A stretch of DNA of 64,000 nucleotides, taken from Alistipes sp. (GTDB taxonomy: Bacteria; Bacteroidota; Bacteroidia; Bacteroidales; Rikenellaceae). The DNA lies in assembly GCA_017399485.1 (NCBI GenBank), contig JAFQCA010000007.1, forward strand, positions 62,001 to 126,000, read 5' to 3'. The notes beneath the pieces were generated by a model, which saw nothing but the letters and a program-made list of their open reading frames with translations, did not search any database and had not been told where the DNA came from. Shown here piece after piece: positions 44,535 through 54,077 of this stretch (positions are counted from its first letter, which is position 1; every line of letters begins with the position of its first letter). The translations under genes and the position numbers were made by a program.

Positions 44535-45559
44535 TATTTAATGGTAACGCCCTCGCCCTCTACGATACGACCGATAACCGATGCCTTCTCGCCTGCGGCA
44601 GTAAGAATCTCGATAGCCTTCTCAGCCTCTGACTCGTCGAGTGCGATAACCATACCTACACCCATATTGAAGATGTTGAACATCTCGCGGTGTGCTACGC
44701 CACCCCACTTCTCCAAGAAGCGGAATACGGGAAGAATCTCCCAACTACCCTCTTGAACTTCAACACCCTGGCCATCCTGCAAGATGCGGGGGATGTTCTC
44801 GTCGAAACCACCACCTGTAATGTGGCTGATACCGTGAACGTTGCACTGATGGATAACCTCTAATACCTGCTTAACGTAGATGCGTGTCGGTGTAAGCAAT
44901 ACCTCGCCCAATGGCTTCTCGCCCAAGTCGGCGTGAGGCTGGTGCAAATCGAAGTTGTTGTCGCTTACAATCTTACGAACGAGGCTGAAACCGTTAGAGT
45001 GAACACCGCTTGATGCGATACCAATCAAAATATCGCCAACCTTGACCTTTGAGCCGTCGATTAACTTCGCACGCTCTACAACGCCGCAAGTGAAACCTGC
45101 GATATCGTACTCGCCACCGCCGTACATTCCCGGCATCTCGGCTGTCTCACCACCGATGAGTGCGCAACCTGCCTGACGGCAACCCTCTGCTACACTTGCT
45201 ACGATAGCCTCAATCTTGGCGGGCTCGTTGTGACCAACGGCTACATAATCCAAGAAGAACAAAGGCTCGGCGCCCTGTGCCAAAACATCATTTACACACA
45301 TTGCAACAGCATCGATACCGATTGTGTCGTGCTTGTCCATCTCGAATGCGAGCTTGAGCTTTGTACCTACGCCATCGGTACCACTAACCAAGATAGGCTC
45401 CTTGATGTTGAGTGATGCCAAGTCGAACATACCGCCGAAGGCTCCAATATTACCCATCACGCCTGTGCGTGCAGTAGATTTAACGTGTGATTTGATTCTG
45501 CGAACCACCTCGTAGCCGGCCTCAAGATTTACACCGGCATTTTCATAACTTTTTGCCAT
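44534..45559 (-). CDS. purM: Phosphoribosylformylglycinamidine cyclo-ligase
   Basis: 341 residues; AIR synthetase. [19 protein letters not shown] is the opening. [43 protein letters not shown] and [13 protein letters not shown] carry the ATP-site residues. [18 protein letters not shown] and [15 protein letters not shown] follow. It overlaps purN by one base and lies 42 bases downstream of the EEP lipoprotein gene, which separates it from purL. Confidence 0.96.
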   Translation of the reverse strand: MAKSYENAGVNLEAGYEVVRRIKSHVKSTARTGVMGNIGAFGGMFDLASLNIKEPILVSGTDGVGTKLKLAFEMDKHDTIGIDAVAMCVNDVLAQGAEPLFFLDYVAVGHNEPAKIEAIVASVAEGCRQAGCALIGGETAEMPGMYGGGEYDIAGFTCGVVERAKLIDGSKVKVGDILIGIASSGVHSNGFSLVRKIVSDNNFDLHQPHADLGEKPLGEVLLTPTRIYVKQVLEVIHQCNVHGISHITGGGFDENIPRILQDGQGVEVQEGSWEILPVFRFLEKWGGVAHREMFNIFNMGVGMVIALDESEAEKAIEILTAAGEKASVIGRIVEGEGVTIK

Positions 45560-45601
45560 ATACTTTATTTGTTTATTGTTTTATTCTTGATTCTCTCTTC
45601 T

Positions 45602-46570
45602 CTACTCTATCTCAAAATCAACCAATATGGGCAGATGGTCTGACGGGAAATAGAAGTTTGTTGCTTCGTCAAGTCGTGCATTCGTCGATGTGTAGTCATC
45701 GCGTACGACATAGGCATCAACGATACGCTCGTAGAGCGGTTGTGTGCAATATACAAAGTCAATACGCGCATTGCCCTGTGTCGTTGTGTGGAACTCCCCT
45801 TTATAACGCTCACCTATTATATCTATATAAGGAGTGTTTTGCAAAATATAGTCGTGGACTAAAAATGCAGTCGAGTTCTCGTCGTATTTATAGAAGTGAT
45901 TATCCTTGCGAGTACGAGAGTTGAAATCTCCCGCCATAAGCCACATCCCATTTTCGGCATTTTCTTGCTCAATGATTGTGTGCTTGCAGATGTATTCCAT
46001 CTCCATACGGCGATAGTGGTCACCTCCATTCTCTGCCCTACTTGCCTCAATGTCTTTCGCGCGAAAAGCGTGGCGTTGTGGCCAAGTGTGCAGAGTGACG
46101 ATGTTTACCTTCTTGCCGTTGAATTCTACACGGAAATGTCCTGCTCCGTGTGTCACAACATTGTCAGGTTCCTCGCCAATAATCTGCTCAACGGTTTCGA
46201 TAGGTAGTTTCGAAGTTATGACTTGTGGATAATTGTCGCGGTGGCCTCCTTTCGCCCAATATTGATGACCAAAACGTGCAGCAAGTTCACCCCAATTATC
46301 TACCAAGTAACGCTCCTCTGCTTTGCAACCTTTATTGGTGCCCGTCTCATAGATGGTCTGGGCCTCGCACCATATACATACATCGGGGTCGTACTGCTTA
46401 ACCCACTCAACAAAGTTGTCGTAGTTGTTAGGCTCGTCGGCCCACATTCCGTTTTGGAAATTCCAATATAGCACACGTAACGATGTGTCGCGTTTGCATC
46501 CGCACAATGTGACTACGGCGACCATAAAGGCCGCGGTAGTCAATGTGCGTATAAAGCGTTTGATAGTCAT
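45602..46570 (-). CDS. Endonuclease/exonuclease/phosphatase-fold lipoprotein
   Basis: 322 residues. The signal ends at the lipobox LCGC, so it is likely membrane-anchored outside the cytoplasm. The EEP fold shows VLYWNFQNGMWADE, DPDVCIWCEAQT, VNIVTLHTWPQ, WLMAGDFNSRT (the Gly-Asp-Phe-Asn motif) and FPSDHLPILVDFEI (Ser-Asp-His). The catalytic Asp/Asn and His are present, so it is probably active on a phosphodiester or phosphomonoester. It sits inside the purine operon, between purL and purM, where an envelope protein is unexpected. The substrate is unknown. Confidence 0.88.
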   Translation of the reverse strand: MTIKRFIRTLTTAAFMVAVVTLCGCKRDTSLRVLYWNFQNGMWADEPNNYDNFVEWVKQYDPDVCIWCEAQTIYETGTNKGCKAEERYLVDNWGELAARFGHQYWAKGGHRDNYPQVITSKLPIETVEQIIGEEPDNVVTHGAGHFRVEFNGKKVNIVTLHTWPQRHAFRAKDIEASRAENGGDHYRRMEMEYICKHTIIEQENAENGMWLMAGDFNSRTRKDNHFYKYDENSTAFLVHDYILQNTPYIDIIGERYKGEFHTTTQGNARIDFVYCTQPLYERIVDAYVVRDDYTSTNARLDEATNFYFPSDHLPILVDFEIE

Positions 46571-46587
46571 TGAAAATTGATTTTAAT

Positions 46588-49500
46588 CTATTTGCCTCTA
46601 AAGTAATTTACGGCGTTAGCAAAGATGCCCTGTGCCTTGTTCCCGTGGATATTCTTAAAGAGATTCTCCTCATAACGTTCCGTATGGCCCATCTTACCCA
46701 AGATTTGACCATCGGCACTGATGATGCCCTCGATGCCGAAACTTGAGCCGTTGGGGTTGTATGGCGCACAGAGAGTTGCCTCGCCTGCGGGGTCAACATA
46801 TTGGAATGCAACCTGTCCGTTTGCAAACAACTCTTCGGCCATCTCGTCGCTAACGACGAACTTACCCTCACCGTGACTCACGGCGATAGAGTGCAACTCA
46901 CCCAACTCGAATGATGACAACCAAGGTGAGTTGGTTGTCGCAACACGAGTCGATACAATCTGCGAGATGTGACGGTTGATGTCGTTACGGAACAATGTGG
47001 GTGACTCCTTCACAACCTGTCCCAAGCGACCATAAGGCAGCAATCCTGACTTAACCAAAGCCTGGAAGCCGTTGCAGATACCCAAAATCAAACCACCTCT
47101 ATCGAGAAGAGCGTGTATGGCATCGGTGATAATCTTGTTATTCAAGACATTTGCGATAAACTTACCACTTCCGTCGGGCTCATCACCTGCAGAGAAACCA
47201 CCGCTCAAAACAAAGATGTTACACTCGTCAATCTTCTGTTTCATAGTCTCGATAGACTTGAAGATGTCGTCAGCCGTCAAGTCGCAGAATACGCTTGTCG
47301 TAACCTTTGCACCTGCACGCTCAAATGCCTTGCCTGTATCGTAGTCGCAGTTTGTACCGGCAAATACGGGCAAATATGCGATAGGCTGCTCGACGGGAGT
47401 ACCTGCATATTTAATCTCTCTCTTTGTGGGTTCGCTCTTGCGAGTAGAGCCACCTTCGATTCCTCTGTCGGGATATACCTTGCAGAATTTCTGTGAGTTG
47501 ATTTTCTGCAATTCGTCGATGCAGAATGCTGTGCCGTTGAATACAACCTCTGCCTTGTCGATTGTCTGACCGATAACCTCAGCAGCAGCAAAGTCCAAAT
47601 CCTCGGCAGCCTCGACAACAAATGAGCCGTAAGCATAGTCAAACAATGCCTGCTCGTCCATAGTAATTGTTGCACCAATCTTATTGCCAAATGACATCTT
47701 CGATACAGCCTCGACTATACCTCCAAAGCCAACAGCGTAGGCTGAAATAATCTTACCCTGCTCGATGGCTGAACTTACGAATGAGAAGTTCTCTTTCAAA
47801 GCCTCCGTGTCGGGCATATAGTTGTTCAGCGGTGTATGCTTTATAAGGTAGAGTTTGTTTCCAGCCTTCTTGAATTCGGGACTGATAACAGTACGGGCAT
47901 CAACTGTAGTGATACCAAATGCCATAAGCATAGGTGGTACGTTGATGTCCTGGAATGTTCCGCTCATTGAGTCCTTACCTCCGATTGATGGCAAGCCCAA
48001 TTCAATCTGCATCTTCAATGCGCCGAGCAGTGCCGACAAAGGCTTACCCCACGACTCCTCGCTGTTCATACGCTCGAAGTACTCCTGATATGAGTAGCGC
48101 ATTTTGTCGTAACGAGCACCTGCAGCAACAACTTTTGATGCTGCCTCGATTACTGCGTAAGCGGCGCCGTGATACGGACTCCACGAAGCGATGAAGGGGT
48201 TGTAGCCGAATGCCATAATGCTGGCGGTGTTGGTTGTAGCATTGCCAACGGGTAACTTTTGAACAGAAACCTGCGTCTCTGTATTTTGTGTGCGACCACC
48301 AAACGGCATCAAAACGGTAGATGCGCCGATTGTAGAGTCAAACATCTCAATCATACCACGCTGTGAAACAACATTATCATCTTCAAGATTAGCCTTAACC
48401 TTCTCTACAAGTGTTGCTCCCTCTATCTTGCGCTCAAAAGGATTTTTGTCTTCAACGGCAGCGATACGAATCTTTGTGTAGTGCTTTGCACCAGCCGAAT
48501 CGATAAACTCGCGAGAGAGATTAACCAACATTTCACCATTGTAGAACATCTTCAAACGGTTGGTGTCGGTAACATCGGCAACGTGAGTAACTTCGATGCT
48601 CTCCGAATGGCAATACTCAATAAATGCATCCATATCCTTGCGCTCGATAACAACGGCCATACGCTCCTGCGACTCGCTGATAGCAAGTTCTGTCGAATTA
48701 AGTCCACTATATTTTGTAGGTACGCGGTCAAGATATATATCCAAACCTGGAGCCAACTCTCCGATAGCAACGCTCACACCACCTGCACCAAAGTCGTTCG
48801 ATTTCTTGATAAGGCGTGTAACTTCGGGACGACGGAACAAACGCTCCAACTTGCGCTCCTCGGGAGCATTACCCTTTTGTACTTCAGAACTACACTCTTC
48901 GATAGATTTTACATTATGCTCCTTTGATGAACCTGTCGCTCCGCCGATACCGTCGCGGCCTGTGCGACCTCCCAACATAAGGATGATATCTCCAGCCGCA
49001 GGTGATTCACGACGTACATCCTCGGCTCGAACCGCTCCTACAACAGCACCGACCTCCAGTCGCTTGGCAACGTAGTCGGGGTGGTAAATCTCGCGTACGT
49101 GTGTAGTGGCAAGACCAATCTGGTTACCGTAACTTGAATAACCTGCAGCAGCCTTTGTCGAGATGATACGCTGCGGTAACTTACCCTCCATAGTCTCAGC
49201 AACACTCTTGTATATGTCGCCTGCACCTGTTACGCGCATAGCCTGATATACATAACTGCGGCCTGACAATGGGTCACGAATGGCACCACCAAGACAAGTT
49301 GATGCTCCTCCGAAAGGCTCAATCTCTGTAGGGTGATTATGTGTTTCGTTCTTGAACTGCAAGAGCCACTTCTCCATCTTGCCATCAACATCAACATTGA
49401 CATAGATACTGCAAGCATTATTCTCCTCGCTCTGCTCCAAATTGTCCAGAACGCCAGTCTTCTTCAAATAACGTGCGCCGATTGTAGCCAATTCCATCAG

Positions 49501-50295
49501 GCATAGGCTCTTGTTTTCGCGGCCCAACTCCTCGCGTATCTGTTTGAGTGTTTCGAGTGAAGAGTCCAACTCTGCCGAGAGGAAAGAGTCGTCGATGGTA
49601 ATCTCCTCAATCTCGGTAGTAAATGTTGTGTGACGGCAGTGGTCACTCCAATATGTATCCAAGATACGCAACTCAGTCTCTGAAGGGTCGCGGCCTTCGG
49701 CCTTATAGTAATTTACGACTTCGCGTAAATCGTCGGCATTCATAGCCAGCCCATACTGCTTGCAGTAGTCGGCCAACTCCTCATCCTTCAAGGCTGTCAA
49801 ACCGTGCAAAATGGCTACGGGCTTAACTTCGGCATTCTCCATATCTGTAAGTACGCTCAAATCCTTGCGGCGAGACTCAACGGCGTTGATGTAATAACGC
49901 TCGACACGAGCCAACTCCTCGTCGGTAATGGCATTGTCGAAAATCAACAACTTTGAACTCTTGATGCGTACGTTAGCCGTAGGCTCAATCAAACGTACGC
50001 AGTCCACAGCCGAACTTGCACGTTGGTCAAACTGACCGGGCAGATACTCGACGGCCAAATATTTGCAACCCGTGAGGTCGCACTCATCGCTAACGCAGTC
50101 GGTCACAATCTCACCGAATACGGCGTAGCGGCTCTTCTCCAATAACTCCTCCGAGAAACCAAACAAGTCATAGACGTTCAGCAGTCGCAATGAAGCCAAC
50201 TTGAGCCCTAAGTTGTTATTCAACTCCTTACGCAGAGTCTCTGCCTCGACTTGGAATCGCGGATATTTCTCTACAAAAATGCGGTAATTTTTCAT
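46588..50295 (-). CDS. purL: Phosphoribosylformylglycinamidine synthase (long form)
   Basis: 1235 residues, the single-chain large PurL with its own glutaminase. The N-terminal PurS-like part leads to YWSDHCRHTTFTTEI. The synthetase halves have FKNETHNHPTEIEPFGGASTCLGGAIRDPLSGR and GKDSMSGTFQ. The C-terminal class I amidotransferase has LPVFAGTNCDYDTGKAFERAGA, LSGGFSAGDEPDGSGKF, the nucleophile Cys in ILGICNGFQALVKSGLLP, and the His in AVSHGEGKF. Here the glutaminase triad looks intact, in contrast to CarA. It follows purE by 51 bases. Confidence 0.96.
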   Translation of the reverse strand: MKNYRIFVEKYPRFQVEAETLRKELNNNLGLKLASLRLLNVYDLFGFSEELLEKSRYAVFGEIVTDCVSDECDLTGCKYLAVEYLPGQFDQRASSAVDCVRLIEPTANVRIKSSKLLIFDNAITDEELARVERYYINAVESRRKDLSVLTDMENAEVKPVAILHGLTALKDEELADYCKQYGLAMNADDLREVVNYYKAEGRDPSETELRILDTYWSDHCRHTTFTTEIEEITIDDSFLSAELDSSLETLKQIREELGRENKSLCLMELATIGARYLKKTGVLDNLEQSEENNACSIYVNVDVDGKMEKWLLQFKNETHNHPTEIEPFGGASTCLGGAIRDPLSGRSYVYQAMRVTGAGDIYKSVAETMEGKLPQRIISTKAAAGYSSYGNQIGLATTHVREIYHPDYVAKRLEVGAVVGAVRAEDVRRESPAAGDIILMLGGRTGRDGIGGATGSSKEHNVKSIEECSSEVQKGNAPEERKLERLFRRPEVTRLIKKSNDFGAGGVSVAIGELAPGLDIYLDRVPTKYSGLNSTELAISESQERMAVVIERKDMDAFIEYCHSESIEVTHVADVTDTNRLKMFYNGEMLVNLSREFIDSAGAKHYTKIRIAAVEDKNPFERKIEGATLVEKVKANLEDDNVVSQRGMIEMFDSTIGASTVLMPFGGRTQNTETQVSVQKLPVGNATTNTASIMAFGYNPFIASWSPYHGAAYAVIEAASKVVAAGARYDKMRYSYQEYFERMNSEESWGKPLSALLGALKMQIELGLPSIGGKDSMSGTFQDINVPPMLMAFGITTVDARTVISPEFKKAGNKLYLIKHTPLNNYMPDTEALKENFSFVSSAIEQGKIISAYAVGFGGIVEAVSKMSFGNKIGATITMDEQALFDYAYGSFVVEAAEDLDFAAAEVIGQTIDKAEVVFNGTAFCIDELQKINSQKFCKVYPDRGIEGGSTRKSEPTKREIKYAGTPVEQPIAYLPVFAGTNCDYDTGKAFERAGAKVTTSVFCDLTADDIFKSIETMKQKIDECNIFVLSGGFSAGDEPDGSGKFIANVLNNKIITDAIHALLDRGGLILGICNGFQALVKSGLLPYGRLGQVVKESPTLFRNDINRHISQIVSTRVATTNSPWLSSFELGELHSIAVSHGEGKFVVSDEMAEELFANGQVAFQYVDPAGEATLCAPYNPNGSSFGIEGIISADGQILGKMGHTERYEENLFKNIHGNKAQGIFANAVNYFRGK

Positions 50296-50346
50296 ATCTG
50301 TTTACTTTGTTTTTTGCGATAAAACGGTAGGTGGGTTTGCCGAATA

Positions 50347-50814
50347 TTACAATTCTGCCTCTAATACCTTCTCGGTTTGTGCTTTGCGGAATGCCTCCAG
50401 CCGAGCCTCCAAATCCTTGTCGGTCAAGGCGAAGATTGAAGCGGCAATCAAAGCGGCATTCTTTGCTCCGTTAATGGCTGTGGTTGATACGGGTATGCCA
50501 CCGGGCATCTGTACGATTGAAAGCAATGAGTCCAAGCCTCCGAGAGCCGAAGTCTTGATGGGCACACCAATTACAGGAACAGTAGTCAATGCAGCCGTTA
50601 CACCTGCAACGTGAGCCGCACCGCCTGCTCCGGCGATAATTGCACCAATGCCGCGCTCCTTGGCTGTTGTGGCATATTCGACCATCAAATGAGGTGTGCG
50701 GTGTGCGCTGATAACTCGCTTCTCGTATTCGATTCCCAATTCCTCCAATGTCTCACAAGCGGCTGACATAACGCCCCAATCGCTTGTCGAGCCCATAATA
50801 ACTGCAACTTTCAT
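50347..50814 (-). CDS. purE: N5-carboxyaminoimidazole ribonucleotide mutase
   Basis: 155 residues from the ATG at 50814; a longer frame to 50850 adds a stretch that does not belong to the family. Class I PurE signature: [14 protein letters not shown], then [68 protein letters not shown]. No purK is in the window. It is the first gene of the pur operon, preceded by a leader of about 270 bases. Confidence 0.95.
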   Translation of the reverse strand: MKVAVIMGSTSDWGVMSAACETLEELGIEYEKRVISAHRTPHLMVEYATTAKERGIGAIIAGAGGAAHVAGVTAALTTVPVIGVPIKTSALGGLDSLLSIVQMPGGIPVSTTAINGAKNAALIAASIFALTDKDLEARLEAFRKAQTEKVLEAEL

Positions 50815-51089
50815 ATTGTGTGTAATGTTAAAATGCAGCCGCTGTAGCAAAACTACAACGGCCCGTTTTGTTATTTAATTAATTATTTGTTTGTCTTGTT
50901 TGTCCTCAAAAGAGTGGCTGCCCGTTGCTGAACGGTCATCGCATAATGTCTGTTCTGTGCAATTTGGCATTGGGCTATATATAGACTCAAGAAGACCATT
51001 AACCGACTTTGTGCCGTACTCTGGAACGGCGAAAATGCGTAAAAACGGCCTGCTGAATGAGTTATGTATCCACGTGTAGTTCATACGTG
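50815..51089 (-). promoter_or_regulatory. Long 5' leader of the purine operon
   Basis: About 270 bases between the -7 element and purE. A strong hairpin (10-bp stem with one mismatch, 50838-50847 with 50853-50862) lies 24 bases before the ATG, without a T-run. Upstream is a smaller GCCGT/ACGGC hairpin near 51013-51030. A 69-codon open frame (50875-51084) begins almost at the expected transcript start; it matches nothing I know and may be chance or a leader peptide. No known purine, ZTP or PRPP riboswitch was recognised. Confidence 0.45.
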
Positions 51090-51097
51090 CAAAAATA
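51090..51097 (-). promoter_or_regulatory. -7 element of the purine operon
   Basis: On the minus strand the bases read TATTTTTG, an exact TAnnTTTG match. No clear -33 element at the normal distance. Confidence 0.5.
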
Positions 51098-51380
51098 CAT
51101 TATTTTTATTAGAAAAAGAAATAATAATAGCACAAAAGTTTCAACAATTTTCCCACTTTTGTAAAGGTTTGTTTCCCATCTTTCGAAAATGAGATTTCGG
51201 TTGTATAATTTCTGTAGAAAATTAATCATTGAAATGGGAGATTTGGGTGGTGAAAAATAGTCCGAAATTGTTGGCTGTTAAATGCGAAATATGGACAAAT
51301 AATAATCTGAATCGCCTGTTTACTAAAGGCGTTTGATTCAGGTAAAATGATGTGCAAAAAATCTCCTTTGAAAAAGTAGA
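51098..51380. other. Gene-free AT-rich spacer between purE and feoAB promoters
   Basis: The divergent spacer between the purine and feoAB promoters. I see no convincing gene, RNA or repeat in it, only a small hairpin (CGCCTgtttactaAAGGCG, about 51314-51331). A Fur-type box could lie here but none was recognised. Confidence 0.5.
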
Positions 51381-51411
51381 TTGGGATATGTCGAAAAAAT
51401 GTGTATTTTTG
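51381..51411 (+). promoter_or_regulatory. Promoter of feoAB
   Basis: TTGG at 51381-51384 and TATTTTTG at 51404-51411, spacing 19 bases, match the Bacteroidetes pattern. The ATG is 30 bases downstream. Confidence 0.65.
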
Positions 51412-51440
51412 CAAGCAAAAATAGAGAACAAACATAACGT

Positions 51441-53858
51441 ATGCTGTTGTCAGAACTTAAAACAGGCTCTTCTGCCGTTGTGGTTAAAGTGTTGGGACAC
51501 GGAGGTTTCCGCCGTAGAATTCTTGAAATGGGATTTGTGCGAGGGCAACGTGTGGTCTCGGTACTCAACGCTCCGCTGCGTGACCCTATAAAGTATAGAA
51601 TTATGGGGTACGAAGTCTCTTTACGACGTAGTGAGGCCGCTATGGTTGAGGTACTTACTCCTGAAGAGGCACGCGAATATCAACTACAGAGTGGTAAGGT
51701 GACAACCGCACAGAACGAAGATATTGTTCAAAATGTCTTCAATGAAAAGGTACGTCATATAAAAATCGCTTTGGTAGGTAACCCGAATAGTGGCAAAACC
51801 TCGTTGTTCAATGCCTTGTCGGGAGGTCACGAACACGTTGGTAATTATAGTGGAGTGACGGTTGATGCAAAGAGTGGCTCGCTGGAATATAAGGGATATA
51901 AAATCAATATTACCGATTTGCCGGGAACCTATGCATTGTCGGCTTATACCCCTGAAGAGTTGTATGTTCGTCGCCACTTGATGGATGAGTTGCCCGATGT
52001 GGTGGTGAATGCAGTTGTGGCGTCAAATCTTGAGCGAAATCTATATCTTACTACCGAACTTATCGACATAAGCCCAAAGATGGTCGTGGCGTTGAATATG
52101 TATGATGAGTTGGAGCGTAGCGGTGCCACACTTGATTACGAACAGTTGGGACGAATGATTGGAGTCCCTGTGGTGCCTGTGGTGGCACGTGATGGGCGAG
52201 GTCTGGAGAATCTATTGGATGAGGTAATCTTGACTTATGAGAATCAGAATCCCAAAGTGCGTCATATTCATATCAACTATTCGTCATCCATAGAGACCGA
52301 AATAGCGTCGTTGTCGAAGTTGATGAAGCGTAATGTCGAGGAGTTGCCAAAGTCATTCCCGCCGAGATATTGGGCTATTAAGATGTTGGAGGGTGATAGT
52401 AGCGTTCAAGAGTTGCTGCGTCAAAGTCCCCATTTCAAGGAGTGGAAAACGCAAAGTGTTAAGGGTGCCGCGCGTATCATTACTGCATTGAATGAGGATG
52501 TAGAGAGCGCCATAACTAACGAGAAATATGGTTTTATCGAAGGCGCTTTGGCTGAAACATATACCCCATCGGAGAAGCAGAGCGATGTGCCTACATCTTA
52601 CATTGACCGTGTGGTGACTCACAAATATCTGGGTATTCCTATATTCTTGACCCTTATGTTTGTGATGTTCTGGTCGACGTTTACTCTGGGCGCATATCCT
52701 CAGGAGTGGATTGAGAGTGGATTTCAATGGCTGGGAGATTTCGTGCTGAGTATTATGGCTGAAGGCGAATTACGCGACTTGATAGTAGATGGTGTTATCG
52801 GAGGCGTTGGCTCGGTGGCGGTATTCTTGCCTAATATTTTGATTCTCTATCTGTTTATTTCACTGATGGAGGATTCGGGTTATATGGCGAGAGCAGCCTT
52901 CATTATGGATAGACTGATGCACTTGGCGGGCCTTCACGGAAAATCGTTTATCCCGCTTGTAATGGGCTTCGGATGCAACGTGCCTGCTATTATGGCGACA
53001 CGTACAATCGAGAGCCGTAGTAGCCGTTTGATAACAATCCTGATTAACCCCTTTATGTCGTGTAGTGCGCGACTGCCTGTGTTTGTATTCCTTGCGGGTA
53101 CATTCTTCCCCGAATGCGCGGGTGTGATGTTGTTTGCCATATATCTGTTTGGTTGTCTGGCGGCTATTGTGACGGCGCGTATATTGCGTAGATTTAAGTT
53201 TGGCCCTGACGAAACGCCATTTGTTATGGAGTTGCCACCATATCGAGTGCCGACGCTGAATGCTACGTTGCGACATATGTGGGAGCGTAGCGAGCAGTAT
53301 CTGCGTAAAATAGGAGGCCTGATTTTGGTGGCGGCAGTCGTTATATGGTTTTTGAGTTATTATCCTCACGTTGAGCCGTCGGCATACGCTACAGATGTTG
53401 TTGAGCAGGTTGCTGCTGGTTCTTCGGAGCAGGAGATTGAGGTGATGCATATTTCACAGGCCGAGAACTCATATCTGGGGCGTATAGGTAAGGTGTGTGA
53501 GCCGATAATGCAACCCTTGGGCTTGGATTGGAAAGCGAGCGTGGCGTTGTTGTCCGGAGCGGTGGCCAAAGAGATTATTCTCTCTACATTGAGTGTGTTG
53601 TACTCGGTTGACGATAGCGAGAGTGGCTCGGCTACCCTATCGAATTTGATGCTTCAGTCGGGTACTTATTCGCGAGCATCGGCTTTGGCATTTATAATTT
53701 TTATATTGCTATATTTCCCTTGTATGGCAACCGTTGCGACCATAGCACGTGAGACGGGAGGCTGGAAATGGGCCGTATTTTCTGTCGTATATAATACCCT
53801 GCTTGCTTGGGTGTTGGCGTTCGCAGCATATCAGATTGGAATGATGGTTGGATTGTAA
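51441..53858 (+). CDS. feoAB: Ferrous iron transporter FeoA-FeoB fusion
   Basis: 805 residues. Residues 1-75 form a FeoA-type SH3 domain (LSELKTGSSAVVVKVLGHGGFRRRILEMGFVRGQ ... MGYEVSLRRSEA). The FeoB G domain follows, with GNPNSGKT at 113-120, DLPG at 159-162 and NMYDE. The C-terminal membrane part has two Gate-type repeats, including FLPNILILYLFISLMEDSGYMARAAFIMDRLM, FGCNVPAIMATRTI and FMSCSARLPVF. FeoB imports Fe2+ across the inner membrane; the fusion to FeoA is common in Bacteroidetes. It has its own promoter and stands alone. Confidence 0.95.
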   Translation: MLLSELKTGSSAVVVKVLGHGGFRRRILEMGFVRGQRVVSVLNAPLRDPIKYRIMGYEVSLRRSEAAMVEVLTPEEAREYQLQSGKVTTAQNEDIVQNVFNEKVRHIKIALVGNPNSGKTSLFNALSGGHEHVGNYSGVTVDAKSGSLEYKGYKINITDLPGTYALSAYTPEELYVRRHLMDELPDVVVNAVVASNLERNLYLTTELIDISPKMVVALNMYDELERSGATLDYEQLGRMIGVPVVPVVARDGRGLENLLDEVILTYENQNPKVRHIHINYSSSIETEIASLSKLMKRNVEELPKSFPPRYWAIKMLEGDSSVQELLRQSPHFKEWKTQSVKGAARIITALNEDVESAITNEKYGFIEGALAETYTPSEKQSDVPTSYIDRVVTHKYLGIPIFLTLMFVMFWSTFTLGAYPQEWIESGFQWLGDFVLSIMAEGELRDLIVDGVIGGVGSVAVFLPNILILYLFISLMEDSGYMARAAFIMDRLMHLAGLHGKSFIPLVMGFGCNVPAIMATRTIESRSSRLITILINPFMSCSARLPVFVFLAGTFFPECAGVMLFAIYLFGCLAAIVTARILRRFKFGPDETPFVMELPPYRVPTLNATLRHMWERSEQYLRKIGGLILVAAVVIWFLSYYPHVEPSAYATDVVEQVAAGSSEQEIEVMHISQAENSYLGRIGKVCEPIMQPLGLDWKASVALLSGAVAKEIILSTLSVLYSVDDSESGSATLSNLMLQSGTYSRASALAFIIFILLYFPCMATVATIARETGGWKWAVFSVVYNTLLAWVLAFAAYQIGMMVGL

Positions 53859-53860
53859 AC

Positions 53861-53952
53861 CGTTGGTTATTAAACAGAACATTTTGAGTTGTAGAGATGT
53901 CACTCCACCGAGCCTGCAGGGCGAGGATTGGAGCCTCTAAATAACAACCGTT
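53861..53952. repeat. Possible small inverted-repeat element after feoAB
   Basis: Imperfect terminal inverted repeats, CCGTTGGTTATT near 53861 and AATAACAACCG ending near 53951, enclose an inner palindrome with CTCC (53903-53906) and GGAG (53930-53933) around CGAGCC-TGCA-GGGCGAG. Size and structure are those of a tiny non-coding mobile or repeat element. Only one copy is in this window. Confidence 0.35.
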
Positions 53953-53956
53953 AGAG

Positions 53957-53994
53957 ATTCCATTCATCACTCGCATTCGCTCGTGATGTGGAAT
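53957..53994. repeat. Palindromic repeat (ATTCC...GGAAT)
   Basis: ATTCC (53957-53961) and CATCAC (53965-53970) pair with GTGATG (53983-53988) and GGAAT (53990-53994). It resembles the common bacterial intergenic palindromes of the type ATTC...GAAT flanking CG-rich centres. A single copy in this window. Confidence 0.4.
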
Positions 53995-54036
53995 GACGTT
54001 AATATGATAGCAATGCTAATGTAGGTAATTCTGCCT

Positions 54037-54077
54037 AAAAAAGTCTGCTAATCTTCGATAGATTAGCAGACTTTTTT
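54037..54077. terminator. Bidirectional terminator (feoAB region / MBL gene)
   Basis: A perfect 17-bp stem (54037-54053 with 54061-54077, 7-base loop), with A-run and T-run as part of the arms, lies directly against the stop codon of the minus-strand MBL gene. Confidence 0.92.

Noticed and set aside
50875-51084. A 69-codon minus-strand frame upstream of purE as a real gene
   Set aside because: No recognisable motif, and it fills the operon leader. Kept only as a note in the leader entry.
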